DNA from: UBA4312 sp002394635
GTDB lineage: Bacteria > Bacillota_I > Bacilli_A > Erysipelotrichales > Erysipelotrichaceae
DNA length: 64,000 nt
Assembly (NCBI GenBank): GCA_946539765.1
Contig: CAMNHO010000003.1
Span: 110,809-174,808 of the forward strand
Direction: 5' to 3'
The notes under the pieces were generated by a model, which was not told the DNA's origin, searched no databases, and saw nothing but the letters and a program-made list of their open reading frames with translations. A program made the position numbers and the translations under genes. Positions 17,868 through 26,886 of this stretch are shown in pieces. Position 1 is the stretch's first letter, and each line of letters opens with the position of its first letter.

Positions 17868-18668
17868 ATGAAAGATGTATATAAAGTTGTTGCTTGTGAT
17901 ATCGACAGTACACTGGTAAAGCGACACGAACCAATGGCACAAAGAACATTACAGCTGATCCATGTCCTTCGTTCAAAAGGAATTTTGTTTGGATTGGCCA
18001 GCGGAAGACCTGTTCGCGATGTACAGACAATGGCATCTCGATGGAAATGCCCGACGGATTTCATCATCGGAATGAACGGAGCTGCTTTATGGGACGGAAA
18101 AAAGGAGTATGCGTATCACTTGATGAAAAAAGAATGGATCAAAGAAACCATTGATTTGATGAAACCGTTTGATGCGAATCCGTTTATTTACGAAGGACAG
18201 GATGTCGTATGTGTAAAATATGATGATATGGTACGCCTGTCTGCGGAAAATGTAGATCGGAATATCAAAATTGTAACCGATATTTCTTCCTTATGGGCAA
18301 GAGATAATGCCAAGATCTTGTACAGAGTGCCTGCCGAACAGATGGAACAGATCGAAGAATATGTGAAGGAACATCCTTCTCCATATTATCAGGGATATAA
18401 GACACAGCCGACATTGTATGAATTCTCCAATCGTCTTTCCAATAAAGGGGTGGCATTAAAAGAATATTGTAAGATGGTTTCGATTCCTTTAGAACAGGTG
18501 ATTGCCTTTGGGGATACTACGAATGATAATGAAATGTTACAAGTAGCTGGCTGTGGGGTATGCATGATCAACGGCAGTGCCGACACCAAAGCAGTAGCTG
18601 ATATCATTACAGAAAAAAGTTGTGATGAGCAAGGCTGGGATGACTTTGTTGAAAAACATTTATTGTAA
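17868..18668 (+). CDS. Cof-type HAD phosphatase
   Basis: HAD superfamily IIB (Cof) hydrolase of 266 aa. Motif I is CDIDSTL with both nucleophile and acid Asp, motif II LASGRP, and motif IV FGDTTNDNEML. Such enzymes dephosphorylate sugar phosphates, FMN or PLP; the substrate is not predictable. It has a strong AGGAGG 7 bases upstream. Confidence 0.92.
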   Translation: MKDVYKVVACDIDSTLVKRHEPMAQRTLQLIHVLRSKGILFGLASGRPVRDVQTMASRWKCPTDFIIGMNGAALWDGKKEYAYHLMKKEWIKETIDLMKPFDANPFIYEGQDVVCVKYDDMVRLSAENVDRNIKIVTDISSLWARDNAKILYRVPAEQMEQIEEYVKEHPSPYYQGYKTQPTLYEFSNRLSNKGVALKEYCKMVSIPLEQVIAFGDTTNDNEMLQVAGCGVCMINGSADTKAVADIITEKSCDEQGWDDFVEKHLL

Positions 18669-18669
18669 G

Positions 18670-18693
18670 ACACCTTGAAAGAGGTGTTTTTTT
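18670..18693 (+). terminator. Terminator of the Cof phosphatase
   Basis: ACACCT / AGGTGT hairpin with a 6-base loop followed by six or more T. Confidence 0.9.
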
Positions 18694-18701
18694 AATAGAA
18701 C

Positions 18702-18731
18702 AAAAAAAAGAAGGAACGATGTTCCTTCTTT
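18702..18731 (-). terminator. Terminator of the NCS2 permease
   Basis: On the minus strand AAAGAAGGAAC / GTTCCTTCTTT with a 3-base loop followed by a T run. Confidence 0.9.
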
Positions 18732-18735
18732 CTTC

Positions 18736-20064
18736 TTACATTAACGATGGGCTGATGAAGTATACTATGAAGATAATCAACAATACCCATACAGACGGAT
18801 GAATTTCCTTTGCTTTTCCTGCAGAGCACATCGCAATCGTATAAGCGATGAATCCGAAGGCGATACCATTGGAAATAGAGCAGGAAACACACATGAATAA
18901 AATTGTGATGAATCCGGCAACCGCAAAGATCATGTTATCCCAGTCAATACCTTTCAGCTGTTTAGCCATCATGATTCCCACAACGATCAAAGCCGGTGCT
19001 GTTACAGCGTTAGTAACGGCACTTAAGATGATCGGAGAGATCAAAGTGGATAATAGGAACAGGACGCCGGCTGTTACAGCAGTCAGACCAGTACGTCCAC
19101 CAACACCGACACCGGAAGTGGATTCCACAAAGCTTGTGATTGTACTTGTTCCTAAGAAAGCACCGAATACTGTACCGATGGCATCCGATAACATCGCACG
19201 TTCGCCACCTTCCAGGTGACCTTGTTCGTCTACCAGTCCGATACTGTTACCGATGGAAATCAAGGTTCCGGCTGTATCGAAGAAGTCTACGAATAAGAAC
19301 GAGAAGATGATGACAAAAGCAGCTAACGGATTGGCAAACAACTCACCCATGCCGGCAAAGCAGACACCAACTGTTTCCATATGGAAGGAAGTTGTAAACA
19401 TCTGTTGAGGTAAAGAAGGCATTCCTTCAAATCCCATAAATCCTAAAATGATTCCAACAACTGCAGTGATGACCATACCAACAAATACAGCAGCCGGCAC
19501 ATTTTTGATGACCATGACAATGGTAATAGCCAGTCCGAACAATGCCAGTAAGACCGTTGGACTTGTCATATCACCTAAAGCTACATAGGTAGCTGGATCT
19601 GCAATGATGATTCCGGCATTCTTCAAACCGATAAAAGCTACGAAGAATCCGATACCGGCACCAATAGACAGTTTTAACTGAACCGGGATCGCATCGATAA
19701 CCATCTGACGCAGACCGGTTACGGAAATAACCAGAAAAATCACACCGGAAATCAAAACAGATGCCAGTGCGGCTCTCCAGGAATAACCCATAGCGCCACA
19801 AATCGTATAAGCAAATAGAGCGTTAACACCCATACCAGCAGACAAAGCAACCGGATAATTCGCAATCACACCCATCAGAATACATGAGATTCCGGACGCA
19901 ATTGCAGTAGCCAAGAATACAGATGGCATATCCATCCCTGCATCGCCCAAGATGGCAGGGTTAACACCTAGGATGTAAGCCATGGCCAGGAATGTGGTCA
20001 AACCGGCCATAATCTCGGTTTTAACGTCTGTTCCTTTTTCTTTCAGTTTAAATAAGTTTTCCAT
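18736..20064 (-). CDS. NCS2-family purine permease (hypoxanthine/guanine/adenine type)
   Basis: Proton-coupled nucleobase transporter of the AzgA/PbuG branch. The 442-aa protein has about 12-13 membrane segments, starts FKLKEKGTDVKTEIMAGLTT, and keeps the family motifs GTLISIGN, FVESTSGVGVGGRTGLTA and DTAGT. The branch transports adenine, guanine or hypoxanthine. It has its own promoter and no purine riboswitch. Confidence 0.93.
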   Translation of the reverse strand: MENLFKLKEKGTDVKTEIMAGLTTFLAMAYILGVNPAILGDAGMDMPSVFLATAIASGISCILMGVIANYPVALSAGMGVNALFAYTICGAMGYSWRAALASVLISGVIFLVISVTGLRQMVIDAIPVQLKLSIGAGIGFFVAFIGLKNAGIIIADPATYVALGDMTSPTVLLALFGLAITIVMVIKNVPAAVFVGMVITAVVGIILGFMGFEGMPSLPQQMFTTSFHMETVGVCFAGMGELFANPLAAFVIIFSFLFVDFFDTAGTLISIGNSIGLVDEQGHLEGGERAMLSDAIGTVFGAFLGTSTITSFVESTSGVGVGGRTGLTAVTAGVLFLLSTLISPIILSAVTNAVTAPALIVVGIMMAKQLKGIDWDNMIFAVAGFITILFMCVSCSISNGIAFGFIAYTIAMCSAGKAKEIHPSVWVLLIIFIVYFISPSLM

Positions 20065-20104
20065 AAAATTTCTTTCTCCCTCTTTCTATGAAAAATACGT
20101 TTTT

Positions 20105-20133
20105 ATTGTACATGAAGAAGACTATTGTTTCAA
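20105..20133 (-). promoter_or_regulatory. Promoter of the NCS2 permease
   Basis: On the minus strand TTGAAA, 17 bases, TACAAT. The -35 overlaps the last codon of addA. Confidence 0.75.
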
Positions 20134-23100
20134 ACAACTTGAAAGAATTTATTTAAGTAAAATGAATAGATAACGGCTTCTACTGGTTTTGTGGGGTCAA
20201 TGGCCAGAATACTGTCTCGATATGTCTGAAGTTGTTCCGTATACAATGCCAATAATTGATGTTCATCGGCATGATCGGTCTTAAAATCCAAAACAATGGT
20301 TTTATCCGGCATCCAGATGACAAGGTCCATGGATCCATGTGTGATTACATGATCCTTCTCAGTAATGTAAGCACATTCGAACGCATGGGGCTGTTGCAAC
20401 CATTGAGCATATATTTTTTGCTCATTGAGCTGTAGGAGCTGTTTCAGATCATAGGACGTTAATGTATATCCGGAAGCCTTGGCAAAGGCAATACAATCCT
20501 CTTTTTGATAAGGGTATGGACATTGGCCCATGATCTCATGGAATAAGGTACCGCGTTCCGTCCCTTTTTCGTTGAGAATCTCAAAAGGTGTCCAGTGCAT
20601 CTTTATTTTTGTCCCGGATGCGGTAGCACTTTCCCAGATTGGGGTTTCTTTTCCATATACTTCTTTATCAAAAGAAACTATTTTTGGCAAAGGCGGTTGC
20701 GGTCGTTCACAGAGACCGTGAGATTCCTCAAAACGGATCGGCGAAGCAGAGGATCCAAAATACGTATGGAAAAACCATCCGGTATAGCCTTTTTTATTTA
20801 GAATGGCCGAAGTGTTTAACGGAGACAGATATAAGTTTTTGTCCTCGATCGCATCCACAATGATCAATTCTTTTTGCGGACGGGTCGTGGCTACATACAG
20901 GATCCGCATTTCTTCATTCATCGTATCGATAAACTGTTTGGTCTGTATAGCCAGGTGGCTTTGCGAGATTCTCTTGACTTTGCCGTGATGCACAAGCGTT
21001 TTGAAAGAGATCCCCAGATCAGCATCCAAAAGGATCGGTCCGTTGGATCCGTGCGCCCTGAATTCTTCCGAAGACAAAAGATAAACGATCGGGAATTGCA
21101 GTCCCTTGGACCGGTGGATCGTTTTTAACTGTACGATATCCGCGTTTTTCCCATAAGGGTAGGCCTCGGCCTGACTGTCTCGCTCTGCTTCTTCCTGCAT
21201 CTGTCTGGCAAATCCAAGCGTATCCATCACATCCGGGTATAAAGAAGCTTTTTCCAACAGGAAATCCAGATTGGCCTTATCCTGTGTGGTCGTATGGTTC
21301 TCATAATAATCATTATGTGCATAAATAGCCCGGATCAGATTGGGTAACGGTTCATATCGGTATTGTCGTAACGCATGCCAGTCTGTCATATACGCTTCGT
21401 TTTCAATGCGGTAATACAAAGGGATATGATGATCTTTTCCCAAACAGCTCAAAGCCAGCTGTTCAGCCTTCACTTGACCGATCGCAGAACACAGGGCCGC
21501 GCATAGATTAATATCATCGCTTGGGTCGATCAACGCTTGTAAAGTTGAAAGAACGATCTGTACTGCCTGGTTGCGATAGAAGCCATGCTCATTATCGGAT
21601 ACAGAAGGGATTCCATAGGCCTCCAGAACCTTTTGCAGCTCCAGCTGCGGGCTGTGATTACGGGAAAGAATGCAGATATCCCGGTATGGTACCTTCTGTT
21701 CTGTATGTTTTTTTAAAATATCTTGTGCGATCAGATCCATACGGTTTTTCTTGTGCTTGGACATAGCGGTCATTGTATGAATACCGTTTTCTTTTGCCCA
21801 ATCTTTGTATTGTGTATATACAAAGCGGATCGGGACCTGTGAAGCTTCAGATTGAGCAGGAGAACCGACATGGGCGATATCGATGGTATCAAAATGATTT
21901 CCCAATAAATCTGTATTCATGATTTTTTCATAAAATTCATTGTTGAATTCAATGATGTTGGCGTTGGATCGGAAGTTCTGATCCAGGACCAAAGTCTGAT
22001 CATGAGGATCCTTGGAGACCATGTGTCCACGCATGATGTCCGGACGGGCCATACGAAAGCCGTAAATGGATTGTTTAATATCACCGACACGGAAGACATT
22101 GTCCTGACGGCAGAACTCTTTGATGATACTTTCCTGCAGATCATTGGTATCCTGGAATTCATCGATCAGGATGGTCTCATACTGATCCTGAACCTCCTGA
22201 CGGATGACATCCTGCTGCAGCAGAAGATATGCGAAGTGCTCCATGTCGTTAAAATCGATGATTTCCATTTCTCGTTTTTGTTGATCGAAGAAATCCTTGG
22301 TATATATACATAAAGTGTAAAAAGCTTCATAGACCGGCTGCATAATTTTTCGGTCTTTGATGAACTGTTCTTTTGAGAAGAGAACCTCCATCAATCCGCA
22401 CTCTCTTTTTTGGATGGATTCTCGATATGGTTTTAGATCATCCGAGGAAATATCTACAGACAGCTGTTTTACAGTTGGAAATTTAGCCGTGATCCGTATA
22501 TGCTGTGGAAGCATATTATACAGATCCTCATAGGTTGTGCACTGTTCCAGGATCTGTTGATAGCCTTCTTTTTTCTGCGCTAACGTTTCATGCCAGTCTT
22601 CGATCGGTGCCAGTTCATCGATGATGGCCTGGATCTGGTTCTGAAAATAACGAAGCATCCATTGCTCTATCGCCGGACTGTCCGGTTGGATGACTGTCTT
22701 CAGCCATTGTTTCGGATCGGGTTTGGACCAGGCGATATTGATACACTGTTCTATATTTTTCTGTATATCCTGCTCATTCTTGGAGAAGGCCGCAAAATAA
22801 TGATTCAGGATCCGAAAGGCTTCCGGCTCCATCTTTACACAGGCTTTTTGATAGGCTTGATTAAAAGCTTGCGTTTTTTGTAAATCGCTGGCAATCGTCT
22901 GCGCCATGGTATAGGAAATCGGAATCTTATAGTAATAATTCTGTACAATATTCAAACAAAAACTATCAATGGTGCAGATTTGTGCTGTTTCCAGTAGTGC
23001 TAACTGGGAAAGGATAAACTCATCCTGTGCCTGCTCGAGCAAACGCTGACGTAGTCTGGATTTCATCTCGGCAGCCGCATCGTTGGTGAAGGTCATGGCC

Positions 23101-23252
23101 AAGATATGATTGATTGGGATCCGATCTCGAATAACAAGCTGACACAAACGTTCGACCAGGACACTGGTCTTTCCACTACCGGCACTGGCGCAAACAACCA
23201 CATTTTTATGACGTGACTGAATAGCGGCTAACTGTTGATCTGTGAATTTCAT
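20130..23252 (-). CDS. addA: AddA/RexA helicase-nuclease subunit
   Basis: Large subunit of the double-strand-break repair helicase-nuclease (RecBCD counterpart). The 1040-aa protein has UvrD-type Walker A CASAGSGKTS at about 20-29, Walker B ILIDEFQDTN, motif VGDIKQSIYGFR, motif V/VI KTIHRSKGLQ and RILYVATTRPQ, and a C-terminal nuclease domain with DLVIW and LDFKTDH. Start at 23252 follows AAAGGAGG and matches the helicase N-terminus. It overlaps addB by 4 bases, so the two are coupled. Confidence 0.96.
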   Translation of the reverse strand: MKFTDQQLAAIQSRHKNVVVCASAGSGKTSVLVERLCQLVIRDRIPINHILAMTFTNDAAAEMKSRLRQRLLEQAQDEFILSQLALLETAQICTIDSFCLNIVQNYYYKIPISYTMAQTIASDLQKTQAFNQAYQKACVKMEPEAFRILNHYFAAFSKNEQDIQKNIEQCINIAWSKPDPKQWLKTVIQPDSPAIEQWMLRYFQNQIQAIIDELAPIEDWHETLAQKKEGYQQILEQCTTYEDLYNMLPQHIRITAKFPTVKQLSVDISSDDLKPYRESIQKRECGLMEVLFSKEQFIKDRKIMQPVYEAFYTLCIYTKDFFDQQKREMEIIDFNDMEHFAYLLLQQDVIRQEVQDQYETILIDEFQDTNDLQESIIKEFCRQDNVFRVGDIKQSIYGFRMARPDIMRGHMVSKDPHDQTLVLDQNFRSNANIIEFNNEFYEKIMNTDLLGNHFDTIDIAHVGSPAQSEASQVPIRFVYTQYKDWAKENGIHTMTAMSKHKKNRMDLIAQDILKKHTEQKVPYRDICILSRNHSPQLELQKVLEAYGIPSVSDNEHGFYRNQAVQIVLSTLQALIDPSDDINLCAALCSAIGQVKAEQLALSCLGKDHHIPLYYRIENEAYMTDWHALRQYRYEPLPNLIRAIYAHNDYYENHTTTQDKANLDFLLEKASLYPDVMDTLGFARQMQEEAERDSQAEAYPYGKNADIVQLKTIHRSKGLQFPIVYLLSSEEFRAHGSNGPILLDADLGISFKTLVHHGKVKRISQSHLAIQTKQFIDTMNEEMRILYVATTRPQKELIIVDAIEDKNLYLSPLNTSAILNKKGYTGWFFHTYFGSSASPIRFEESHGLCERPQPPLPKIVSFDKEVYGKETPIWESATASGTKIKMHWTPFEILNEKGTERGTLFHEIMGQCPYPYQKEDCIAFAKASGYTLTSYDLKQLLQLNEQKIYAQWLQQPHAFECAYITEKDHVITHGSMDLVIWMPDKTIVLDFKTDHADEHQLLALYTEQLQTYRDSILAIDPTKPVEAVIYSFYLNKFFQVV

Positions 23253-25768
23253 GCAGCGTCCTCCTTTTCTAAACGGCTTTCTTTCACAACCTCCTGTTGG
23301 GCGTTGCGACAAATATGCCGGTATTTACAATAGGTACAAGCCTTATTGGAATGATCCGGCCGGATATTTCCGGTGTGGATCTCATCCAAAAGGCTGTTCA
23401 ATATGATTTGCCAGTTTTCTTTCATGGACACAAAGTCCATATTGGCTTTTTTCGGGAAATAAGGATTTTTGTCATCGGCATAGAGACTAAAATCGGCAAA
23501 GGTCCATCCTTTTAATCGATCTCCATCGATATAGGATTGGAGGGAGTCCTTTTCTTCCGTAAAGTTTATTTCCTTTTTTGTTCGATTGATCTTACCGGCA
23601 ATCTGTTCTACCGGACCTTTTTTCAGCGTGATATACAGGCTGCCCATCGGCACCTTGCCGGTCTGCTGTTGATATGAAATAGAATAAGTGGCCAACTGTA
23701 AGGCTTGTCCACTGTTAAACTCCTGCATACTGAAATTCCGGCTTCCCTGCTTGTAGTCAAAGACAGTGAAGGAAGTGGAAGATGCATCGATGCGGTCAAT
23801 AGATCCGGTCATATGAATGGTATAATCATTCCATGAAAGATCCATGGAAACCGGATGTTCTTGTGCCACTGTGGTCATATGCCATTGTTTCTCAAAGGCT
23901 TTCAAACGTTCAAACAGATTTAACAGAACTCTGTATAAGTCATCCTTCTGGATTTCAAACCATTGTTTACGATCAACAAAAACAGATTCCACCCATATAA
24001 ATTCATCCTCTACATATTGCCGGATCTGCTTATCGGAAATGGCAGCATACTCTTTTTGATGATCCTTGGCTGCTTTTTCCAGGATATGATGAAGGATCGA
24101 TCCCCGCATCGCTAGATCCAGCATTTCTTTTTTCTCACGAATATGCAAACCATACGTCAAAAAATGTTTTAACGGACAATTGGCAAAAGCTTCCAGGCGG
24201 CTGATCGAGCTGCGGAACAGATGGTTTTCGAAAAACAGATTATCAGCCGTCTGTTCTGAAATGGAAAAGGTCGGCTGTTCATAACGAGAAATATCCTGAA
24301 TATTTTGGAATTCAGGCTTTTTTTGCATCCAGGCATCCATATCCACATTGGTATCGATCGTCTTTCGGGAATAATCTGTCTGGGGAACGATCATATAAAA
24401 GGATTCAAACGTTTCCAGACCTTTAAAAAAGTTTTCTTTCTGTAAAGCCAGCCGTTGCTGAAGATCCGGCAAACCGGTCTGAGAAATATAAGCTTCGTTG
24501 AAGACACCTTTTTGTAAAGAGACGGTATTGACGCTTCCTAACAGAAAGCCGATTTTGCGGATGCCGCAAAGATCGGAATGACTGCCGATCAGAACACCGT
24601 GTACATTGGGTGTTTTGATTTTAAGGTTTTTTTGGTCAAGCGTATCGATCAACAGATCGATGTCCTCTTTCTTGTGTATATAGGGAACAGCACGTGAGAT
24701 AGCCAGTTGAACTTCTTTAAATACAGATAGGTTCTCCTGCGTCGGCTGATTGACCGATTGGATCACATCCGCCATCTTTCGAAAGTCATTATATTCCCAT
24801 TCAAAATCGTGGTCAGCCCACCAGGACAGTGCTTCTTTTTCCAGCTTTTGTAAAGATTCGTATTCAAAATCGCGCAGAAATTCATTGTCCTGATAGTCCT
24901 TGTCAGTATGCGGAACAAACTGTGGATAAGCATCCGGGAACAAAGTCAGATAACGGACCATGGCCGATTGTTCCGGATATAACAGGGATAATAAAGTAAT
25001 CAAATGATCCCGGTTTTTTTCCTTCCCCCAGCGCAGAGCGGCAATCCATTGTTTCAACAATACAGAGGGAACTAACGTTTTTAAAAAAGTGTATGGAATC
25101 TGATATCGATCCAGGATCTGCGCTGTTACTTGGGAATCCTTTCCATCACATAAACCGATAAAGACGTCTTCGGCATCGTATTGTTTTTCCAGGATGCAAC
25201 GGGCTGCCAGTTCAATTTGTTTCCGGGCATTGGCCACGGAATAATAATGTTTCGAAACAGGCCGATCCGGTTCGATAAAAGAAGCCCCTTGTTCTAAAAA
25301 CAAAGAGATCCAGAACTGTTCGATGACGGTAAACGAATGCCGTACGATCTGCACATTGTTCATGGAAGGCAAAGATAAGGAAGAAGCTTGATCTTCGGCC
25401 ATCTTTAGATCCGATAAACGTGTTACGATCGCATACAGGTCGATTTCTTTCTGTGTTGTGTGCGGAAAATGGGACACCCCATACAGCTTGGTCCAGCGGA
25501 CAAAATCAAGACAAGCAGATAAAAAGTTCATATCTTTCAGACTGGAATAAAACACATTGTCTTTTGGAATGTCCTTTAAAACTACTTGAAAACGGTAATA
25601 CCATTCAATATCGCTGACGGGAACGGTATGCAGAAGCTGTCGGACATACCCGGAAACCGATAAGACATCGATATCGATACAGTTGTGTTTTTGATGGAGT
25701 ATTTCCTGATAAATGGCCATATGCATCGAAGCAGGTGCCAGAATGATAGAATGATCGGATATTTTCAT
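23249..25768 (-). CDS. addB: AddB/RexB nuclease subunit, no Walker A
   Basis: Second subunit of the AddAB/RexAB nuclease. The 839-aa protein is shorter than Bacillus AddB (about 1150) and begins with ILAPASMHMAIYQEIL, without the GxxGxGK loop that AddB carries at this place, so it is RexB-like. The C-terminal nuclease motif FDYKQGS and the iron-sulphur cysteines (NCPLKHFL, then CTYCKYRHIC) are intact. I chose the ATG at 25768, which follows GAGGTTG; the frame is open to 25864 without a better start. An inverted repeat lies about 36 bases upstream. Confidence 0.93.
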   Translation of the reverse strand: MKISDHSIILAPASMHMAIYQEILHQKHNCIDIDVLSVSGYVRQLLHTVPVSDIEWYYRFQVVLKDIPKDNVFYSSLKDMNFLSACLDFVRWTKLYGVSHFPHTTQKEIDLYAIVTRLSDLKMAEDQASSLSLPSMNNVQIVRHSFTVIEQFWISLFLEQGASFIEPDRPVSKHYYSVANARKQIELAARCILEKQYDAEDVFIGLCDGKDSQVTAQILDRYQIPYTFLKTLVPSVLLKQWIAALRWGKEKNRDHLITLLSLLYPEQSAMVRYLTLFPDAYPQFVPHTDKDYQDNEFLRDFEYESLQKLEKEALSWWADHDFEWEYNDFRKMADVIQSVNQPTQENLSVFKEVQLAISRAVPYIHKKEDIDLLIDTLDQKNLKIKTPNVHGVLIGSHSDLCGIRKIGFLLGSVNTVSLQKGVFNEAYISQTGLPDLQQRLALQKENFFKGLETFESFYMIVPQTDYSRKTIDTNVDMDAWMQKKPEFQNIQDISRYEQPTFSISEQTADNLFFENHLFRSSISRLEAFANCPLKHFLTYGLHIREKKEMLDLAMRGSILHHILEKAAKDHQKEYAAISDKQIRQYVEDEFIWVESVFVDRKQWFEIQKDDLYRVLLNLFERLKAFEKQWHMTTVAQEHPVSMDLSWNDYTIHMTGSIDRIDASSTSFTVFDYKQGSRNFSMQEFNSGQALQLATYSISYQQQTGKVPMGSLYITLKKGPVEQIAGKINRTKKEINFTEEKDSLQSYIDGDRLKGWTFADFSLYADDKNPYFPKKANMDFVSMKENWQIILNSLLDEIHTGNIRPDHSNKACTYCKYRHICRNAQQEVVKESRLEKEDAA

Positions 25769-25803
25769 AAACAACCTCGTTTCTAGGTATAAATGTATCA
25801 AAA

Positions 25804-25828
25804 TTATTGACATATTTGATGTCAATAA
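25804..25828. repeat. 10-bp inverted repeat upstream of addB, likely operator
   Basis: TTATTGACAT, five bases, ATGTCAATAA: a perfect palindrome. It contains TTGACA on both strands, so it could overlap a -35 for addB and be bound by a dimeric repressor. It does not match the Gram-positive LexA box. Confidence 0.55.
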
Positions 25829-26221
25829 TGGCTTTCTATTATATATGTTACTGTTCAAAGCCAAAGAAAATCAACTGTTCATCAACACAAATCAAAGAAT
25901 CAAGTGTCGTATTTGGCTTCTGTGCGGTTATTTATATATATAAAGTCTTCTTTTTAGAAAATAAAATCATTCCTTCAATGAAACCGGCCTGTTTGGCACT
26001 GAAAAACGGCCAGCTTTCATGCCCTGCCGAAAAAATTGACGAGGAAGCAGAGCAATGTGCTCTTGTTTCTAACGAAAGTTTTTGTGCAGCAAAGAAAACT
26101 GTCAATTAAACAAAAAAAGCACTTGACACAACGCTTCATGGCAAGCGTGGTTCGGATCTAGATACATATAGAAATACAGATACCCAAGATCAATCATTAA
26201 GAACTGGGATTTACCAAACAT
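25829..26221. other. Intergenic region between divergent addB and the TetR operon
   Basis: About 390 bases with no gene I can support. An open frame of 43 codons (25978-26109) contains four Cys but has no ribosome-binding site. A 6-bp hairpin ACGCTT / AAGCGT lies at about 26132-26149. Nothing else is recognised. Confidence 0.5.
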
Positions 26222-26249
26222 GGAAACCGAAAAAAGTGAAATAGTTTCT
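26222..26249. promoter_or_regulatory. Putative TetR operator 1
   Basis: GGAAAC, 16 bases, GTTTCT: an inverted pair with exactly the same arm spacing (22 bases start to start) as the second copy downstream. It lies immediately upstream of the -35. Confidence 0.6.
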
Positions 26250-26277
26250 TGTGTGATAGCGCTTTCAATGATAGAAT
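26249..26277 (+). promoter_or_regulatory. Promoter of the TetR / alpha-galactosidase operon
   Basis: TTGTGT, 17 bases, TAGAAT. The predicted transcript start (about 26284) falls in the second operator. Confidence 0.65.
26254..26267 (+). promoter_or_regulatory. cre (CcpA) site in the promoter spacer
   Basis: TGATAGCGCTTTCA fits the cre consensus TGNNARCGNWWWCA at every position. It lies between -35 and -10, so bound CcpA would block RNA polymerase: classical glucose repression of a sugar operon. Confidence 0.75.
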
Positions 26278-26280
26278 AAA

Positions 26281-26308
26281 GGAAACTAGAATTACAAAAA
26301 TAGTTTCC
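26281..26308. promoter_or_regulatory. Putative TetR operator 2
   Basis: GGAAACTA, 12 bases, TAGTTTCC: an 8-bp perfect inverted repeat covering the predicted transcript start, directly before the TetR ribosome-binding site. Confidence 0.65.
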
Positions 26309-26318
26309 GAGGTGATTT

Positions 26319-26885
26319 ATGAAGGAACAATTAGAAAAACAGATCATTGATGCGACAATCACATTATTCAATGAAAAGGGATTGAAATTCACCATGGATG
26401 ATATTGCCGGATCATTGGCTATATCCAAGAAGACGATCTATACCGTTTTCAAGGATAAGGAAAGCTTGTGCATGGCCATGGTGGATACGTGTTTTGATGC
26501 CGTCAAGGAAAAAGAACAATGGGTAATGAAGCAGGATCTACCGACCATTGAAAAGCTGAGACGTGTAATGGCGGCTTTGCCGGAAGCTTATATGGAAGTG
26601 GACTTTCGGTTGTTGTATGAATTGAAAGATAAATATCCGAAGATATATTCCAAGGTAGCCCAACGACTGGAGAGTGGATGGGAACTGACAATCGCTTTAA
26701 TCGAACAAGGGATGGCCGAAGGTGTGATCCGGCAGATTTCTATTCCGGTCTTTAAGACGATGATGGAAGCGACATTGGAACAATTCTTTCAAAGGGATAT
26801 TTTGATCCAAAGCGGGCTGAGCTATCAGAAGGCATTGGACGAAGTAGTAATGATCATGATTCATGGAATTGAGGAGGGCAAATAA
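26319..26885 (+). CDS. TetR-family transcriptional regulator
   Basis: A 188-aa TetR repressor with an N-terminal helix-turn-helix (FTMDDIAGSLAISKKTIYTVF) and an all-helical ligand domain. It leads an operon with a GT-B protein, a GPH symporter and an alpha-galactosidase and probably represses it, since two matched inverted repeats flank its promoter. TetR is an unusual choice for sugar operons, where LacI, AraC or GntR types are more common. The inducer is unknown. Confidence 0.92.
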   Translation: MKEQLEKQIIDATITLFNEKGLKFTMDDIAGSLAISKKTIYTVFKDKESLCMAMVDTCFDAVKEKEQWVMKQDLPTIEKLRRVMAALPEAYMEVDFRLLYELKDKYPKIYSKVAQRLESGWELTIALIEQGMAEGVIRQISIPVFKTMMEATLEQFFQRDILIQSGLSYQKALDEVVMIMIHGIEEGK

Positions 26886-26886
26886 G

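Noticed and set aside
20065..20110. Purine riboswitch before the NCS2 permease
   Set aside because: The leader is only about 35 bases, too short for an aptamer, and lacks the conserved core.
22002..22313. 103-codon frame antisense to addA
   Set aside because: Antisense shadow of a conserved helicase domain; composition mirrors the real frame.
25978..26109. 43-codon open frame with four Cys upstream of the TetR operon
   Set aside because: No ribosome-binding site, no promoter at the right place and no recognisable pattern; reported only as intergenic content.
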